64,000 nt of DNA from Papaver somniferum (taxonomy: Eukaryota; Streptophyta; Magnoliopsida; Ranunculales; Papaveraceae): assembly GCF_003573695.1 (NCBI RefSeq), contig NC_039359.1, forward strand, positions 94,733,275 through 94,797,274, given 5' to 3'. The first letter of the stretch is position 1. Every line of letters starts with the position of its first letter. The notes under the pieces were generated by a model that ran no database searches, was not told where the DNA came from, and was given only the letters and a program-made list of their open reading frames with translations. Both the position numbers and the translations under genes were made by a program. Positions 1 to 12,745 of the stretch are shown one piece after another.

Positions 1-2650
1 CTGACTGTTGATGAAATTAAGAATATTTTCTTTCAAATGGGAGGAAAAAAGGCCCCTGGACCTGATGGTTTTACGTGTCTTTTTTACCAGAAACATTGGG
101 ATATTGTTGATGGAGCGGTTATTGATATGACACAGACTTTCTTTAGAACTGGGCATATATATAAGGTTATTAATCACACCAATATTGCTCTTATTCCCAA
201 GGTTCCTCTTGCAGAGCTGGTCTCCAAATATAGATTTATAGGACTCTGTAACTTTATTTACAAGATCCTGCGCAAGAGGCTAATAGACTTAAACCTTTAT
301 GGATAACCTTATTTCCCAAAACCAAAGTTCCTTTGTTCCTAAAAGAAGTATTTCTGATAATATTATCCTAGATAATGAGGTCATATTTGTTATTAACCAT
401 CATAAGAGCTCTGATATCATTGCTCCCATTAATCTTGACATATCTAAAGCTTATGATAAACTGGAATGGTCTTTTCTTGAAAATGTTTTACAAAAAATGG
501 GTCTGTCAGATTACTGGGTTAAGCTTATAAACCAATGTCTTTCTACTATTTCTCATTATATTATTCTCAATGGTATACCTATTGGGCTCATTAAACCTGA
601 GAGGGGTTTAAGACAAGAAGACCCCTTGTATCCCCATATGTATATCATTTGTTCAGAAGCTTTGTCTTCCTACATTGATTCTCTCACTAGAAAAGGTTTG
701 TTTGAAGGCATTAAAGTGTGTAAAGATGCCCTTGCTATGACACACCTTCTTTTTTCTAATGATTCTATACTATTTTCTGAATCTACCATCACTGATTTCC
801 AAACTATTAAATAGTGTCTTCAAAAGTACTTCTTGGCCTCTGGTCAGGAAATAAATTTTGAAAAGTCTGGTATTCTTTTTAGTAAGAAAATCCCTGAGTT
901 CTTACAAAGGAAACATTCTGACATTCTTGATATCCAAAAATAAAGATTTAGGAGAAAAATATCTAGGTACTCCTACAGTTTTTTAAGCATCTAAAATTCA
1001 AAATCATATGGGCATTCTTCAAGCTGTAGATGCTAGAATTTCTATTTGATTTCATAAACTCCCGTCTCATGCTGCTAAAACAACCTTGATTAAACATGTT
1101 TATCAGGCTATCCCTCTTTACCAAATGGGGCCCTTCCTTATTCCTAAGTATCTTTGCAGGAAGATGGACTCACACCTTTGTAAGTTCTGGTGAGGAAAAA
1201 CTCTGGACCCAAAAGATAGAAAACTTCACCTTTTGGGTTGGAATATTTTTTGTTATCCCTAATATGAAGGTGGGTAATTAGGATTCAGGAAAGCTGAATT
1301 ATACAAGCTAGCTATGCTATTCATAATTTCCTAGAGGATTATAGAAAATCCTAATTGTCTCTTTGCAACTATCTTAAAGCTAGATATTTCCCTAGGTCTG
1401 ATTTTTTAAATGCTAAATGCCATAGTAATTGTTCCTGGGCTTGGAAGTGTCTGCATGCTATTAAGGAAATGATGAAACCTTTCATTTCTCGGATTGCGAC
1501 CCTTGGTGTGATAAATGGATCCCAACTATGGGATCTGACACACCAAACCCTCTTGTACCCCCATACCTTGGCATTAAAGTCTCTTATTTCATTGATTCTA
1601 CTACTAGATCCTGGTACTCAATACCCACTTTGATGATGCTTTTGTTGAGAATATCATCTCCGTTCCCTTAAGCCAGCTATTATGCACTCCTGACAGAAAG
1701 GCTTGGGATCTTTCAAAAAATGGCAGATTTACTTCAAAATTTGCTTACTTGAGACTCAGAGGTCTTAGGTCTTCCCCTTGTAGTAACCTTTGAAAACGCA
1801 TTTGGAAAATTAGAGTTCTTCATAGAATTCAAATTTTTACTTGTAAAGATACTAAAAATGCCATACCTACCATGACTATCCTAAATACTAGAATGCCTAT
1901 GCATTCTGTTGATTGTTCTAGATGTCTTGACCCTGGTTCCTTGTCCTTTTGCTAGTCATGTCTGGTTCCTCTCCTCTCAGTGTGTTAATACTCAGGCCTT
2001 TGTTAACAAATCCTTCATTGATTGATATTCTGGCTAGTTGACCCTATTTCTAAGCTTCCTGATGAAGCTCAATGTCTGTTTGTTACCATACTTTGGTCTA
2101 TTTGAAGCAGTAGGAATAATCTGGTTTTCCGAAATTCTAAAGAATCACACATTGATATTTTAAATAGACCTAGAGCCATGCTTTTGACTAGGAAACCTAA
2201 ACTGCACATCTCTTCTTCGATATCTATTGGTTATTGTGACAAATGAATGCCCCCACCCCTTGGCTGGATAAAATGTAATACTGATGGTGATTTTGATGAC
2301 ATCTCTCAGGACAATGGTGCGACCTATGTGATGAGATATTTTTCCAGTAAAGCCTCCTTTTGTTCTTCAATAGACTTTGAAGTTGAATCTGTTGAAGAAG
2401 TTGAAGCTAAAGCTATTTGGGCAGTTCTATAAAAAGCTGTGGAGCAAAAAATTTCTCGGATCATTATTGAAAGTGATGCCAAGGATCTCATTGACCAATT
2501 TTCTGCCGGAGTGTTTGATGGTGATTCCAGAACGGATGCTATTTTTAAAGATATTTAGTTCATTTCTTCTAGTTTAGAAGCTTGTCTGTTTTCCTTTCAA
2601 GCTCGAGCATGTAATGTTGTTGCTCATGAGCTTGCTCAATGGTATAAAAA
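1..2650 (+). pseudogene. LINE ORF2: reverse transcriptase and RNase H, degraded
   Basis: The fragment starts within the reverse transcriptase fingers (APGPDGF near base 55). It continues through LIPKV, QSSFVPKRSI, the palm motif DISKAYDKLEW (about 437-470) and GLRQEDPL (about 605-630). The catalytic F/YADD box reads FSND at about 751-762, so the second aspartate is lost. After several frameshifts an RNase H domain appears: CNTDG (about 2270), EAKAIWAVL (about 2402-2428), ESDAKDL (about 2470) and a terminal NVVAHELAQW (about 2612-2642). Stops occur at about 300, 812, 2430 and 2557. No intact product is possible. Confidence 0.88.
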
Positions 2651-2751
2651 AACAATTCTTTTATGTACTTGTATGTGCATCCAATTTGGCTCATGCCGGT
2701 TGTTGATCATCATTAGCCTTGTTGAAGGCCATTACTTATAAAAAAAAAAAA
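1..2751 (+). mobile_element. LINE (L1-type) retrotransposon, 3' portion
   Basis: Non-LTR retrotransposon that enters at the left window edge and ends in an 11-base A run (2741-2751). It contains reverse transcriptase motifs, then a degraded connecting region, then an RNase H domain, which is the order of plant L1-type LINE ORF2. The 5' end, endonuclease and left target-site duplication lie outside the window. Many stops and frameshifts show that it is old and inactive. Confidence 0.9.
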
Positions 2752-2920
2752 CACAAAAACAACCTCCTCACATAAGGTGGGTCCCGCCGTCCTTGGATTT
2801 GGAGGGGGTCCACTATTGGACCCACAATTGGAAGTTATTTGAGAGGGTTGTTTTTGGGTTGTTGATATGGACGGTATGTTAAGAATTAATGTTTGGGAAT
2901 GGGTCGGGGCATAATGCTTT
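2752..2920. other. unassigned GC-richer segment between LINE tail and MULE
   Basis: No ORF. It has short repeats of a GGTCCCAC/GGACCCAC type and a TTGTTTTTGGGTTGTTGATATG stretch split over 2848-2869. It could belong to the outer end of the MULE or be host flank; the MULE border cannot be fixed by eye. Confidence 0.3.
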
Positions 2921-2942
2921 GGTAAAATTAGGCACATGCCTA
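2921..2942 (+). repeat. possible MULE left terminal inverted repeat remnant
   Basis: Shares the 12-base core AAATTAGGCACA, and 16 of 22 positions overall, with the reverse complement of 17865-17886. The two copies lie just outside the two genes, as terminal repeats should, but no flanking duplication was found. Confidence 0.35.
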
Positions 2943-3946
2943 GATTTTTTTTTCTTACCGTCAGGCCCACAATTAATTTTATATACAGTTGCACCCAACA
3001 TTATTTAACATTCTTAAAAACGTGCAGAGTTACTCAATTACCTTCAGCGGTTTTGGGCAGTTCTATTAACTCCCGAAACGGTCAGAACATTTATTCCTTA
3101 CCCGTTTATTTTCTTTTCTTCTCATTTATTCCTCACCCGTTTCTCACCAGTTTCTTTCTCTATTCCTCCATTAACTCTGTAACTGATCTGTAGAGATTTT
3201 CTTCTACATCATTCAAAGAAATTAATTATTTAAAATCGATGATTGAAGTTGATCAAACCCTAAAAATCAATTTCAAACTCTAAAAAACCTTAGAACTACT
3301 TACTGTTTAACCCTAGAATTCAGTTCAACCAAAATTGATGAAACACCAACCAAAACACGTCTTCAGAAATCAAAAGAGAAGAAATTAGGTCTAAAACTAG
3401 TTTAATCGATCTTATTCTTGCATGCATTCGGTACATTTGATTTATTTTTTCTTTCGATTTTAACTTTTGTTCTTGATGCTTCAGATGAAGAAGGGAAAAC
3501 CGAAGGAAAAATCAATTCGATGAAACATAAAAAACCCGGTGAGATTTGTCAGTAGCTTCATCTGTTAGTGCTTGATTTTTTTTTATTTTTTTTTAATCTT
3601 AAATTTTGTTGTAGTATCTGCCGATGATGAACCAGAAGTCGGTAATCCAGAAAAAAAAGAGAAAATCTAAGAAGAAAACTGTTTCTGGTGAGAGTTTCAT
3701 CCTGATTGTGTATACCCATAATTTGTTTTGCTTTATCACTTTCTTCTTCTTCGATTTTAACATAATTTTCTCCTCTATATGATTTTACCTGTTGATGTTG
3801 AAGATGAAAAAGAAGAAACTGATAGTGATAAACCACTGAAGGAGATGTAAATGAAAGAAAACCAAGATGCCCTGAATAAGAAAAAGAAAATCTCTGGTAT
3901 GCCTAACTAGTTCTTATGTGTGATTCTGGATAACTTGTTCTGCAGA

Positions 3947-5120
3947 TGCATGACATGGTATGCAGCATAAAATAAATTTGCATAACTTGTTTTGCAGATG
4001 CATGACAGGTTATGCTTACAAAAAACACTGCATGACACCCATTTTTAAGTGTTGATTTTCCATTTTCATCTATTTAAATTTTAACATCATTTTTACCTGA
4101 TGATAACCTAGAAGAGCAAAAAGGGAGAAACTGATGGTGACCAGCAAAAAGGAGACAAGAACCAAGGAAAAGCACGACGCTGCGAAGAAGAAAAAGAAAG
4201 TCGCGGGTATGCATTTATGTTCCTTCGTGTGTCTGTGATTCATCAGCATAACAAAATTCTGTAGAAAACTATGAATAACATGTTATGCAGGAAAAAAAAA
4301 TGAATAACATGTTATGCAGATGCATAACAGGTTCTGCTTACCAAAGTTATTGCATAACCTAAGCTTACCAAAGTTACTGCATAATTTAATATGAATAGCT
4401 TATTTATTTGTGTGTTGAAAAGATCCTGAAGCAAACCTGTCAAGGAAGTCGCAGAGATTAAAATATCAGGTATCACCTAGTTCACCTAGGCCTGAAAAAG
4501 CTACTAAGGGAAAAAAGAAAGCAAAGAAAGATGCACCAAAGGAAGTATTGGGTGATAATACAGATAATGAGGATGATAATACAAATGATGCCCAAGATGG
4601 TAAGATTTGCTTGTGATATCTTTTGTGTGATATATTGTTTAATTGGTTTCATTGATTTGTTTCAATATTGATTTGGTCTGTTTCAGTGAGGCAAGCTGTT
4701 GATCATCAGAAGAAAATAAAAAGACATGAACCCAAACAATCAGAAGACCTGAAAAGGATGATGAAGAAGAAGCAAATTGAAAGATCCGAGAGTGAATAGG
4801 AAGAAGAAGAAGAATCTAATAAGCAATGTTTTGTCTATAAACAAGGTGCGTTGAATTCCTTCCTGGTCCTGTGATGCATCAGTTAATAAACTTTTCTTAT
4901 CATTTACCTGCTTGTTTGTATGTAAAACACATCATGCTTGTTAAAAAAACAAATGCATAACATATTGTGCCTTCTTAAAAAAATATGCAGAATATGTTAT
5001 GCAGTCAACTGATTGTTTATGTAATATTAAGAAGTAGTGCATGATAGATTATGCATGGTAAAATATGTGCATAATAGTTTACGCAGATGCCTGAGAAATA
5101 GGCATGTGTGGTTATGCAGT
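3947..5120. repeat. array of 18-bp palindromic motif, 5' introns of Ulp1-like gene
   Basis: Degenerate copies of TGCATAACNNGTTATGCA (two 8-base half-sites, 2-base spacer) at 3947-3964, 3979-3996, 3999-4016, 4272-4289, 4301-4318, 4321-4338, 4954-4971, 4986-5003, 5038-5055 and 5068-5085, with half-sites between. They avoid the exons. Confidence 0.85.
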
Positions 5121-6208
5121 TCTAAAATAGCGGTTCTAAAATGCATTTTTTTTTGTTCTTTTATTTATGCAGTTAAACCTAAAACCAAATCTGCAGTTCA
5201 AGGAGGTACTTATAGAGCAGGTTTCCTAAGGGTAGGTCACTTGTTTGGTAAGATAAAAGACAGAGGTGTTTTGAATCCGTTGCAGGCTAACATGATGAAT
5301 GTGTGTTCGTTTGGGAAGTTCTATAACTGGTTATATGCTGCAAATATGGCATACTTGGATGGTAAGATCAACCAGCTGATAGATGAAGTCCTTTTATCAT
5401 ATGACCATGAATATTTGAATCAACATTCATTCAAGTTGTCCGAAAACAAGTCCATACCATCAACGTCTAGTGAGCTTGATGTTACATTTCTGATTCCAAG
5501 AATTAAAGAAGACAAAGGAAATGATATTCTGACTTTGAAGGGAGAGATAGAGCTGACTCAGTCACTTTCCCTCGTCAAGCAATTCCCATTCAAAACAAAG
5601 CCAGGTTTTATCAGCACAGATCCCAAAGCACGGGTAACAAAGGTGTGGATAGATGATATTGAAAGGCTGGTGTTGGAAAAACTTGATAAGAAAGGTCATG
5701 AAGAAGAAGTTGTCTGCCTTATCTGCCTTTACATGCTAGTCGTCTTGTTCTTTTGTCGGTCAAGTGGAGACAATTTAGACGTATCATATGTTGGTTTGGT
5801 TAAGGATTTGGAAACCATGGACGATGTATCGTTTCCTGATTTAATTCATGAACACCTGATGGAGGGCATCAAGATTGTCAAAAGAGACAATCCTCATATC
5901 AGGAATTGCAGTGGTTGCACTATATAATCTCTTGTGAGTTAGTTTTTTTTTTTTTTTTTTACTTTCTTAATATCTATCAATAAACTTGCACTATATATTG
6001 TTCTACAGAATATCTTATTAGTTATTATTTTTTGCAGCCTTGGTTGGCTGAGTATTCTAACATAGATGAGATATCATCCGACATCATCAAGGTCAGTTCC
6101 ACTACACATCGAGAGCTGCGAAGTGGGACTTGGCAGCAATGAAGAAAACAATGCTCAAGAAGAATATTACATTCTTAGAGGTACCTGTTTATGAACCTTA
6201 AAAATGAA

Positions 6209-6520
6209 TGCATAATAAGTTACGTCAGCAAAAATGATAAGTGCATAATAAGTTATGCACCTTAATAAATCAGTGCATGACATCTTATGCAGCTCAAAAT
6301 ATGAATGTATGACCAGTGATGCATTTTTGAGGAATGAAAAGGTGTTAAGTAGGGTTGTGTTTTTAAAAATATGAATGCATAATCAGTTATGCACCTTAAC
6401 AAATCAATGAATGCCATCTTATCCAGTTCCAATATTTAATGCATGACTAGTTATGCATTGTTTAGACTAGCTGCATCACAGGTTATGCATATAAAAAATG
6501 TTGTTATATTTGTTACGCAT
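6209..6520. repeat. array of 18-bp palindromic motif upstream of cassette A
   Basis: Copies at 6209-6226, 6242-6259, 6274-6291, 6376-6393, 6440-6457 and 6472-6489, plus degenerate ones between. The array lies within the intron before exon a of the first cassette. Confidence 0.85.
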
Positions 6521-8299
6521 TCCTTTGATGAGTGTCATTAATCATGTTGTAGTTTCATGAGAAATTTACAGATGAGTACATTGCAATGGATATGGAACTC
6601 TGTGAACCAAGAAAACCAAGAAAAAGGAAAGAGACATCTGATCTCGTTGCAATGAATCTTGAAGAGAACAGGGACAAGTATGAAAAAGCATTTCTGGATG
6701 CGATAAAGATCATTGAACAAGAAAAGTATCCCCCCGATAGTGCTGAAGCAAGGTTGCAGATCATTGAAGCAAAGCTGAAAGACATGAAGCAGACTCAAGA
6801 GAGGAATAGACAGAGTGGAGTAGACTTCAATTAAAAGTTGTATGATTACGTGAAGGAATTGCTCATTGATTGTGGCAATATAGAAGTGCAGGAGGAGTCG
6901 TCAGGTGTCCCTAGCGTCAATGTATCATCAGCTGAACCAAGCGTCCCACTGAGCTAAAACTTGCTAAGGAATGAGACTCTTGTTGAACTGGTATCTTCAA
7001 CTGAACCACCTACACAAGAATCAGTTCCAGAAGTTATCAGACTTGATAGACAAAACCAAACGGCTAGGTAAGGTATCCAATCTTCACCTTTCAAGTTCAT
7101 GGACATGGAAAAAGCTGTTAATCTCTCCAGCGACGACAAGGAAACAGAAACTCAAGTGGAATTGGAGACAACACCCAATATAGCAACAACACAAGAAAAC
7201 ATTGAAGCACAGGAAAGAGATTTTTTGGCCGGTGGTGATGATGACATTTTTCATAAACTCAGAAGAAAGCATAAGAATATGAAGTGCCCACATTTAAACT
7301 GCATTTTTCACAACCTGCTGCTGCTGCAACTAAAGATGATGCTGGAGGACCACAACAACAAGCTGAAAATCTGCAACAACCCGCTGTTGAGATACCACAA
7401 CATCAAGCTGAAGAACCACAACAACCAGAAGAGCCAGTGGATGAAAAGCAATAACAAGCAGCTGTTGATGCAGAGACGGTGATGGTCATTGAGACGACCA
7501 GTGATGTCCTGAGTTACCTGACAGAGAATCCTTTAACTCCAGCCACACAAGATGCTGAAAAAGAAAAAGGATCGAATGAAGATGTTGAGATGGGGATAAA
7601 TACACAAAACCTGGTACCTAAAATATAAACAGATTATGTATTTTAAAACTTTTAAAAAAGCAACATAACATCTTTATATGATTTTTTTTAATGTCGAAAC
7701 AACTATGTATTAATTATTATTTTTAATCAACTATAAGCTATTTATTATATTGTTGTTTTGCTGTTTAATCAACTATTTACTTAATTTCAGAATAATCTGT
7801 TTATATCTAACACATTTTGGTTACATGAATCTCTAGGAAGAAGAAGTAGGAGGGCATTTATACAAAGAACAGAATTTTCGAAGAGGTCACCATTGAAGAA
7901 AAAGTCAGTAGTGAAGGGAAAAGTCAACCAGGCAAAAGATGATGGGGAGCAGGAACAGAAAGATGAGAACCTGGTGGAAATGGGAAGCAAGGTAAAAAGA
8001 ATCCAAAATATGACAGCAGGTGATGAAAGGACAACCAATGTACTTCTCAAAGATTGTTACCTAGGGAAGCAGCCAAAGAAAATAGACAAGCCTGTGGATA
8101 ATAAAGTTGCAGAAGTAAATCCTTGTACTTCTACAAAAGGGCCGTTCACCAAATTACCACCGCTGGAAACAATGGAATGCTTTTTATATTACAAAGATAC
8201 ATTAGAACCATCCTCCATGGAAGTACCGCAGAGATACTTTGAGCATGCCAACAGCCTGTGAGTACATCAAACTACTTTTATGCTTTTTAAAAAAATCGA

Positions 8300-8605
8300 T
8301 GCATTACAGGTTATGCTTCTTAAAGTTAAATGCATAACAAGTTATGCTTTATACAAAATCAATGCATAAAAGATTATGCTTCTCATATTTCAATGCATGA
8401 CAATTTATTACAGTTTGTGGGTATATTTGATTGTCAGTTTTTAAAAACATGAATGCATAATAAGTTATGCACCTTAACAAATCAATGCATAACATCTTAT
8501 CCAGTTCCAATATTAAATGCATGACTGGTTATGCATTGTTTAGACTAGATGCATCACAGGTTATGCATATAAAAAATGTTGTTATATTTGCTATGCATTC
8601 CTTTG
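8300..8605. repeat. array of 18-bp palindromic motif, intron between cassettes A and B
   Basis: About eight copies, e.g. 8300-8317, 8331-8348, 8363-8380 and 8454-8471. The segment is duplicated almost unchanged after cassette B. Confidence 0.88.
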
Positions 8606-10365
8606 ATGAGTGTCATTAATCATGTTATAGTTTCATGAGAAATTTATAGATGAGTACAGTGCAATGGAGATGGAACTCTGTGAACCAAGAAAACCAAGAA
8701 AAGGGAAAGAGGCATTTGATCTCGTTGCAATGAATCTTGAAGAGAACAGGGACAAGTATGAAAAAGCATTTCTGGATGCGATAAAGATCATTGAACAAGA
8801 AAAGTATCCCCCCGATAGTGCTGAAGAAAGGTTGCAGATCATTGAAGCAAAGCTGAAAGACATGAATCAGACTCAAGAGAGGAATAGACAGAGTGGAGTA
8901 GACTTCAATTAAAAGTTGTATGATTACGTGAAGGAATTGCTCATTGATTGTGGCAATATAGAAGTGCAGGAGGAGTCGTCAGGTGTCCCTAGCGTCAATG
9001 TATCATCAGCTGAACCAAGCGTCCCACTGAGCTAAAACTTGCTAAGGAATGAGACTCTTGTTGAACTGGTATCTTCAACTGAACCACCTACACAAGAATC
9101 AGTTCCAGAAGTTATCAGACTTGATAGACAAAACCAAACGGCTAGGTAAGGTATCCAATCTTCACCTTTCAAGTTCATGGACATGGAAAAAGCTGTTAAT
9201 CTCTCCAGCGACGACAAGGAAACAGAAACTCAAGTGGAATTGGAGACAACACCCAATATAGCAACAACACAAGAAAAAATTGAAGCACAGGAAAGAGATT
9301 TTTGTGATGATGACATTTTCCATAAACTCAGAAGAAAGCAGAAGAATATGAAGTGCCCACATTTAAACTGCATTTTTCACAACCTGCTGCTGCAACTAAA
9401 GATGATGCTGGAGGACCACAACAACAAGCTGAAAATCTACAACAACCCGCTATTGAGATACCACAACATCAAGCTGAAGAACCACAACAACCAGAAGAGC
9501 TAGTGGCTGAAAAGCCATAACAAGCAGCTGTTGATGCAGAGAAGGTGATGGTCGTTGTGACGACCAGTGATGTCTTGAGTTACCTGAAAGAGAATCCTTT
9601 AACTCCAGCCACACAAGATGCTGAAAAAGAAAAATGATCGAATGAAGATGTTGAGATGGGGATAAATACACAAAACCTGGTACCTAAAATATAAACAGAT
9701 TATGTATTTTAAAACTTTTAAAAAAGCAACATAACATCTTTATATGATTTTTTTTTAATGTCGAAACAACTATGTATTATTTATTGTTTTTAATCAACTA
9801 TAAACTATTTATTATATTGCTGTTTTGCTGTTTAATCAACTATTTACTTAATTTCAGAATAAACTGTTTATATCTAACACATTTTGGTTACATGAATCTC
9901 TAGGAAGAAGAAGTAGGAGGGCATTTATACAAAGAACAGAATTTTCGAAGAGGTCACCATTGAAGAAAAAGTCAGTAGTGAAGGGAAAAGTCAACCATCC
10001 AAAAGAGGATGGGGAGCAGGAACAGAAAGATGAGAACCTGGTGTAAATGGGAAGCAAGGTAAAAAGAATACAAAATATGACAGCAGGTGATGAAAGGACA
10101 ACCAATGTACTTCTCAAAGATTGTTACCTAGGAAGCAGCCAAAGAAAATAGACAAGCCTGTGGATAATAAAGTTGCAGAAGTAAATCCTTGTACTTCTGC
10201 AAAAGGGCCGTTCACAAAATTACCACCGCTGCAAACAATGGAATGCTTTTTATATTATAAAAATACATTAGAACCATCCTCCATGGAAGTACCGCATAGA
10301 TACTTTGAGCATGCCAACAGCCTGTGAGTACATCAAACTACTTTTGTGCTTGTTAAAAAAATCGA

Positions 10366-10670
10366 TGCATTACAGGTTATGCTTCTTAAAGTTAAATGCA
10401 TAACAAGTTATGCTTTATACAAAATCAATGCATAAAAGATTATGCTTCTCATATTTCAATGCATGACAGTTTATTACAGTTTGTGGGTATATTTGATTGT
10501 CAGTTTTTAAAAACATGAATGCATAATAAGTTATGCACCTTAACAAATCAATGCATAACATCTTATCCAGTTCCAATATTAAATGCATGACTGGTTATGC
10601 ATTGTTTAGACTAGCTGCATCACAGGTTATGCATATAAAAAATGTTGTTATAATTGATATGCATTTCTTT
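10366..10670. repeat. array of 18-bp palindromic motif, intron between cassettes B and C
   Basis: Near-identical duplicate of the 8300-8605 array with about eight motif copies. Confidence 0.88.
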
Positions 10671-12441
10671 GATGAGTGTCATTAATCATGTTGTAGTTTC
10701 ATGAGAAATTTATAGATGAGTACAGTGCAATGGAGATGGAACTCTATGAACCAAGAAAACCAAGAAAAAGGAAAGAGACATTTGATCTCGTTGCAATGAA
10801 TCTTGAAGAAAACAGGGACAAGTATGAAAAAGCATTTCTGGATGCGATAAAGATCATTGAACAAGAAAAGTATCCCCCGATAGTGCTTAAGCAAGGTTGC
10901 AGATCATTGAAGCAAAGCTGAAAGACATGAAGCAGACTCAAGAGAGGAATAAACAGAGTGGAGTAGACTTCAATGAAAAGTTGTATGATTACGTGAAGGA
11001 ATTGCTCGTTGATTTTGGAAATATAGAAGTGCAGGAGGAGGAGTCAGGTGGCTCTAGTGTCAATGTATCATCAGCTGAACCAAGCGTCCCACTGAGCTAA
11101 AACTTGCTAAGGAATGAGACTCTTATTGAACTGGTATCTTCAACTGAACCACCTACACAAGAATCAGTTCCAGAAGTTATCAGACTTGATAGACAAGACC
11201 AAACGGCTAGTCAAGGTATCCAATCTTCACCTTTCAAGTTCATGGATATGGAAAAAGATGTTAATCTCTCCAGCGACGACAAGGAAACAGAAACTCAAGT
11301 GGAATTGGAGACAACACCCAATATAGCAACAACACAAGAAAACATTGAAGCACAGGAAAGAGATTTTTTGGCCGGTGGTGATGATGACATTTTCCATAAA
11401 CTCAGAAGAAAGCAGAAGAATATGAAGTGCCCACATTTAAACTGCATTTTTCACAACCTGCTGCTGCAACTAAAAATGATGCTGGAGGACCACAACAACA
11501 AGCTGAAAATCTTCAACAACCCGCTGTTGAGATACCACAACATCAAGCTGAAGAACCACAACAACCAGAAGAGCCAGTGGCTGAAAAGCCATAACAAGCA
11601 GCTGTTGATGCAGAGAAGGTGATGGTCGTTGAGACGACCAGTGATGTCTTGAGTTACCTGACAGAGAATCCTTTAACTCCATCCACACAAGATGCTGAAA
11701 AAGAAAAAAGGATCGAATGAAGATGTTGAGATGGGGATAAATACACAAAACCTGGTACCTAAAATATAAACAGATTATGTATTTTAAAACTTTTAAAAAA
11801 GCAACATAACATCTTTAGATGATTTTTTTTTAATGTCGAAACAACTATGTATTATTTATTGTTTTTAATCAACTATAAACTATTTATTATATTGATGTTT
11901 TGCTGTTTAATCAACTATTTACTTAATTTCAGAATAAACTGTTTATATCTAACACATTTTGGTTACATGAATCTCTAGGAAGAAGAAGTAGGAGGGGCAT
12001 TTGTACCAAGAACAGAATTTTCGAAGAGGTCACCATTGAAGAAAAATTCAGTAGTGAAGGGAAAAGTCAACCAGCCAAAAGAGGATGGGGAGCAGGAACA
12101 GAAAGATGACAACCTGGTGGAAATGGGAAGCAAGGTAAAAAGAATCCAGAATATGACAGCAGGTGATGAAAGGACAACCAGTGTATTTCTCAAAGATTGT
12201 TACATAGGGAAGCAGCCAAAGAAAATAGACAAGCCTGTGGATAATAAAGTTGCAGAAGTAAATCCTTGTACTTCTGCAAAAGGGCCGTTCACAAAATTAC
12301 CACCGCTGGAAACAATGGAATGTTTTTTATATTATAAAGATACATTAGAACCATCCTCCATGGAAGTACCGCAGAGATACTTCGAGCATGCCAACAGCCT
12401 GTGAGTACATCAAACTACTTTTATGCTTGTTAAAAAAATCG

Positions 12442-12745
12442 ATGCATTACAGGTTATGTTTCTTAAAGTTAAATGCATAACAAGTTATGCTTTATACAAA
12501 ATCAATGCATAATAGATTATGCTTCTCATATTTCAATGCATGACAGTTTATTATAGTTTGTGGGTATATTTGATTGTCAGTTTTTAAAAACATGAATGCA
12601 TAATAAGTTATGCACCTTAAATAATCAATGCATAACATCTTATCCAGTTCCAATATTAAATGCATGACTGGTTATGCATTGTTTAGACTAGCTGCATCAC
12701 AGGTTATGCATATAAAAATGTTGTTATATTTGTTATGCATTCCTT
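12442..12745. repeat. array of 18-bp palindromic motif, intron after cassette C
   Basis: Third version of the array. Homology to the other two stops near 12745, just before the acceptor of the next exon. A few degenerate half-sites continue at 13085-13160. Confidence 0.88.

Larger units (their letters stand above)
6553..12744 (+). repeat. 2.07 kb tandem triplication inside the Ulp1-like gene
   Basis: Three copies of an exon a - intron - exon b - motif-rich intron unit. Exon a is at 6553-7613, 8631-9679 and 10697-11754. Exon b is at 7791-8257, 9858-10323 and 11933-12400. Start-to-start spacing is 2078 and 2066 bases. Splice borders are conserved (exon a ends CTG before GTACCT; exon b ends GCCT before GTGAGT). 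Exon a encodes a charged helix (EPRKPRK...LEENRDKYEKAFLDA) followed by a Gln/Pro-rich acidic linker; exon b leads into the protease domain. Copies A and B share nearly all changes, including a stop after the residues GVDFN. Copy C has GAA there but has lost one C in its C run at about 10875. The intron before copy A (about 6340-6552) is homologous to the intron after each unit, which fits unequal crossing-over. Confidence 0.92.

Noticed and set aside
6538..11748. Minus-strand open frames repeated in each cassette
   Set aside because: They lie opposite the coding exons and repeat only because the unit is triplicated.
3947..12745. CRISPR-like array of spaced palindromes
   Set aside because: Repeats are short and degenerate, spacers are neither uniform nor unique, and the context is a plant MULE.
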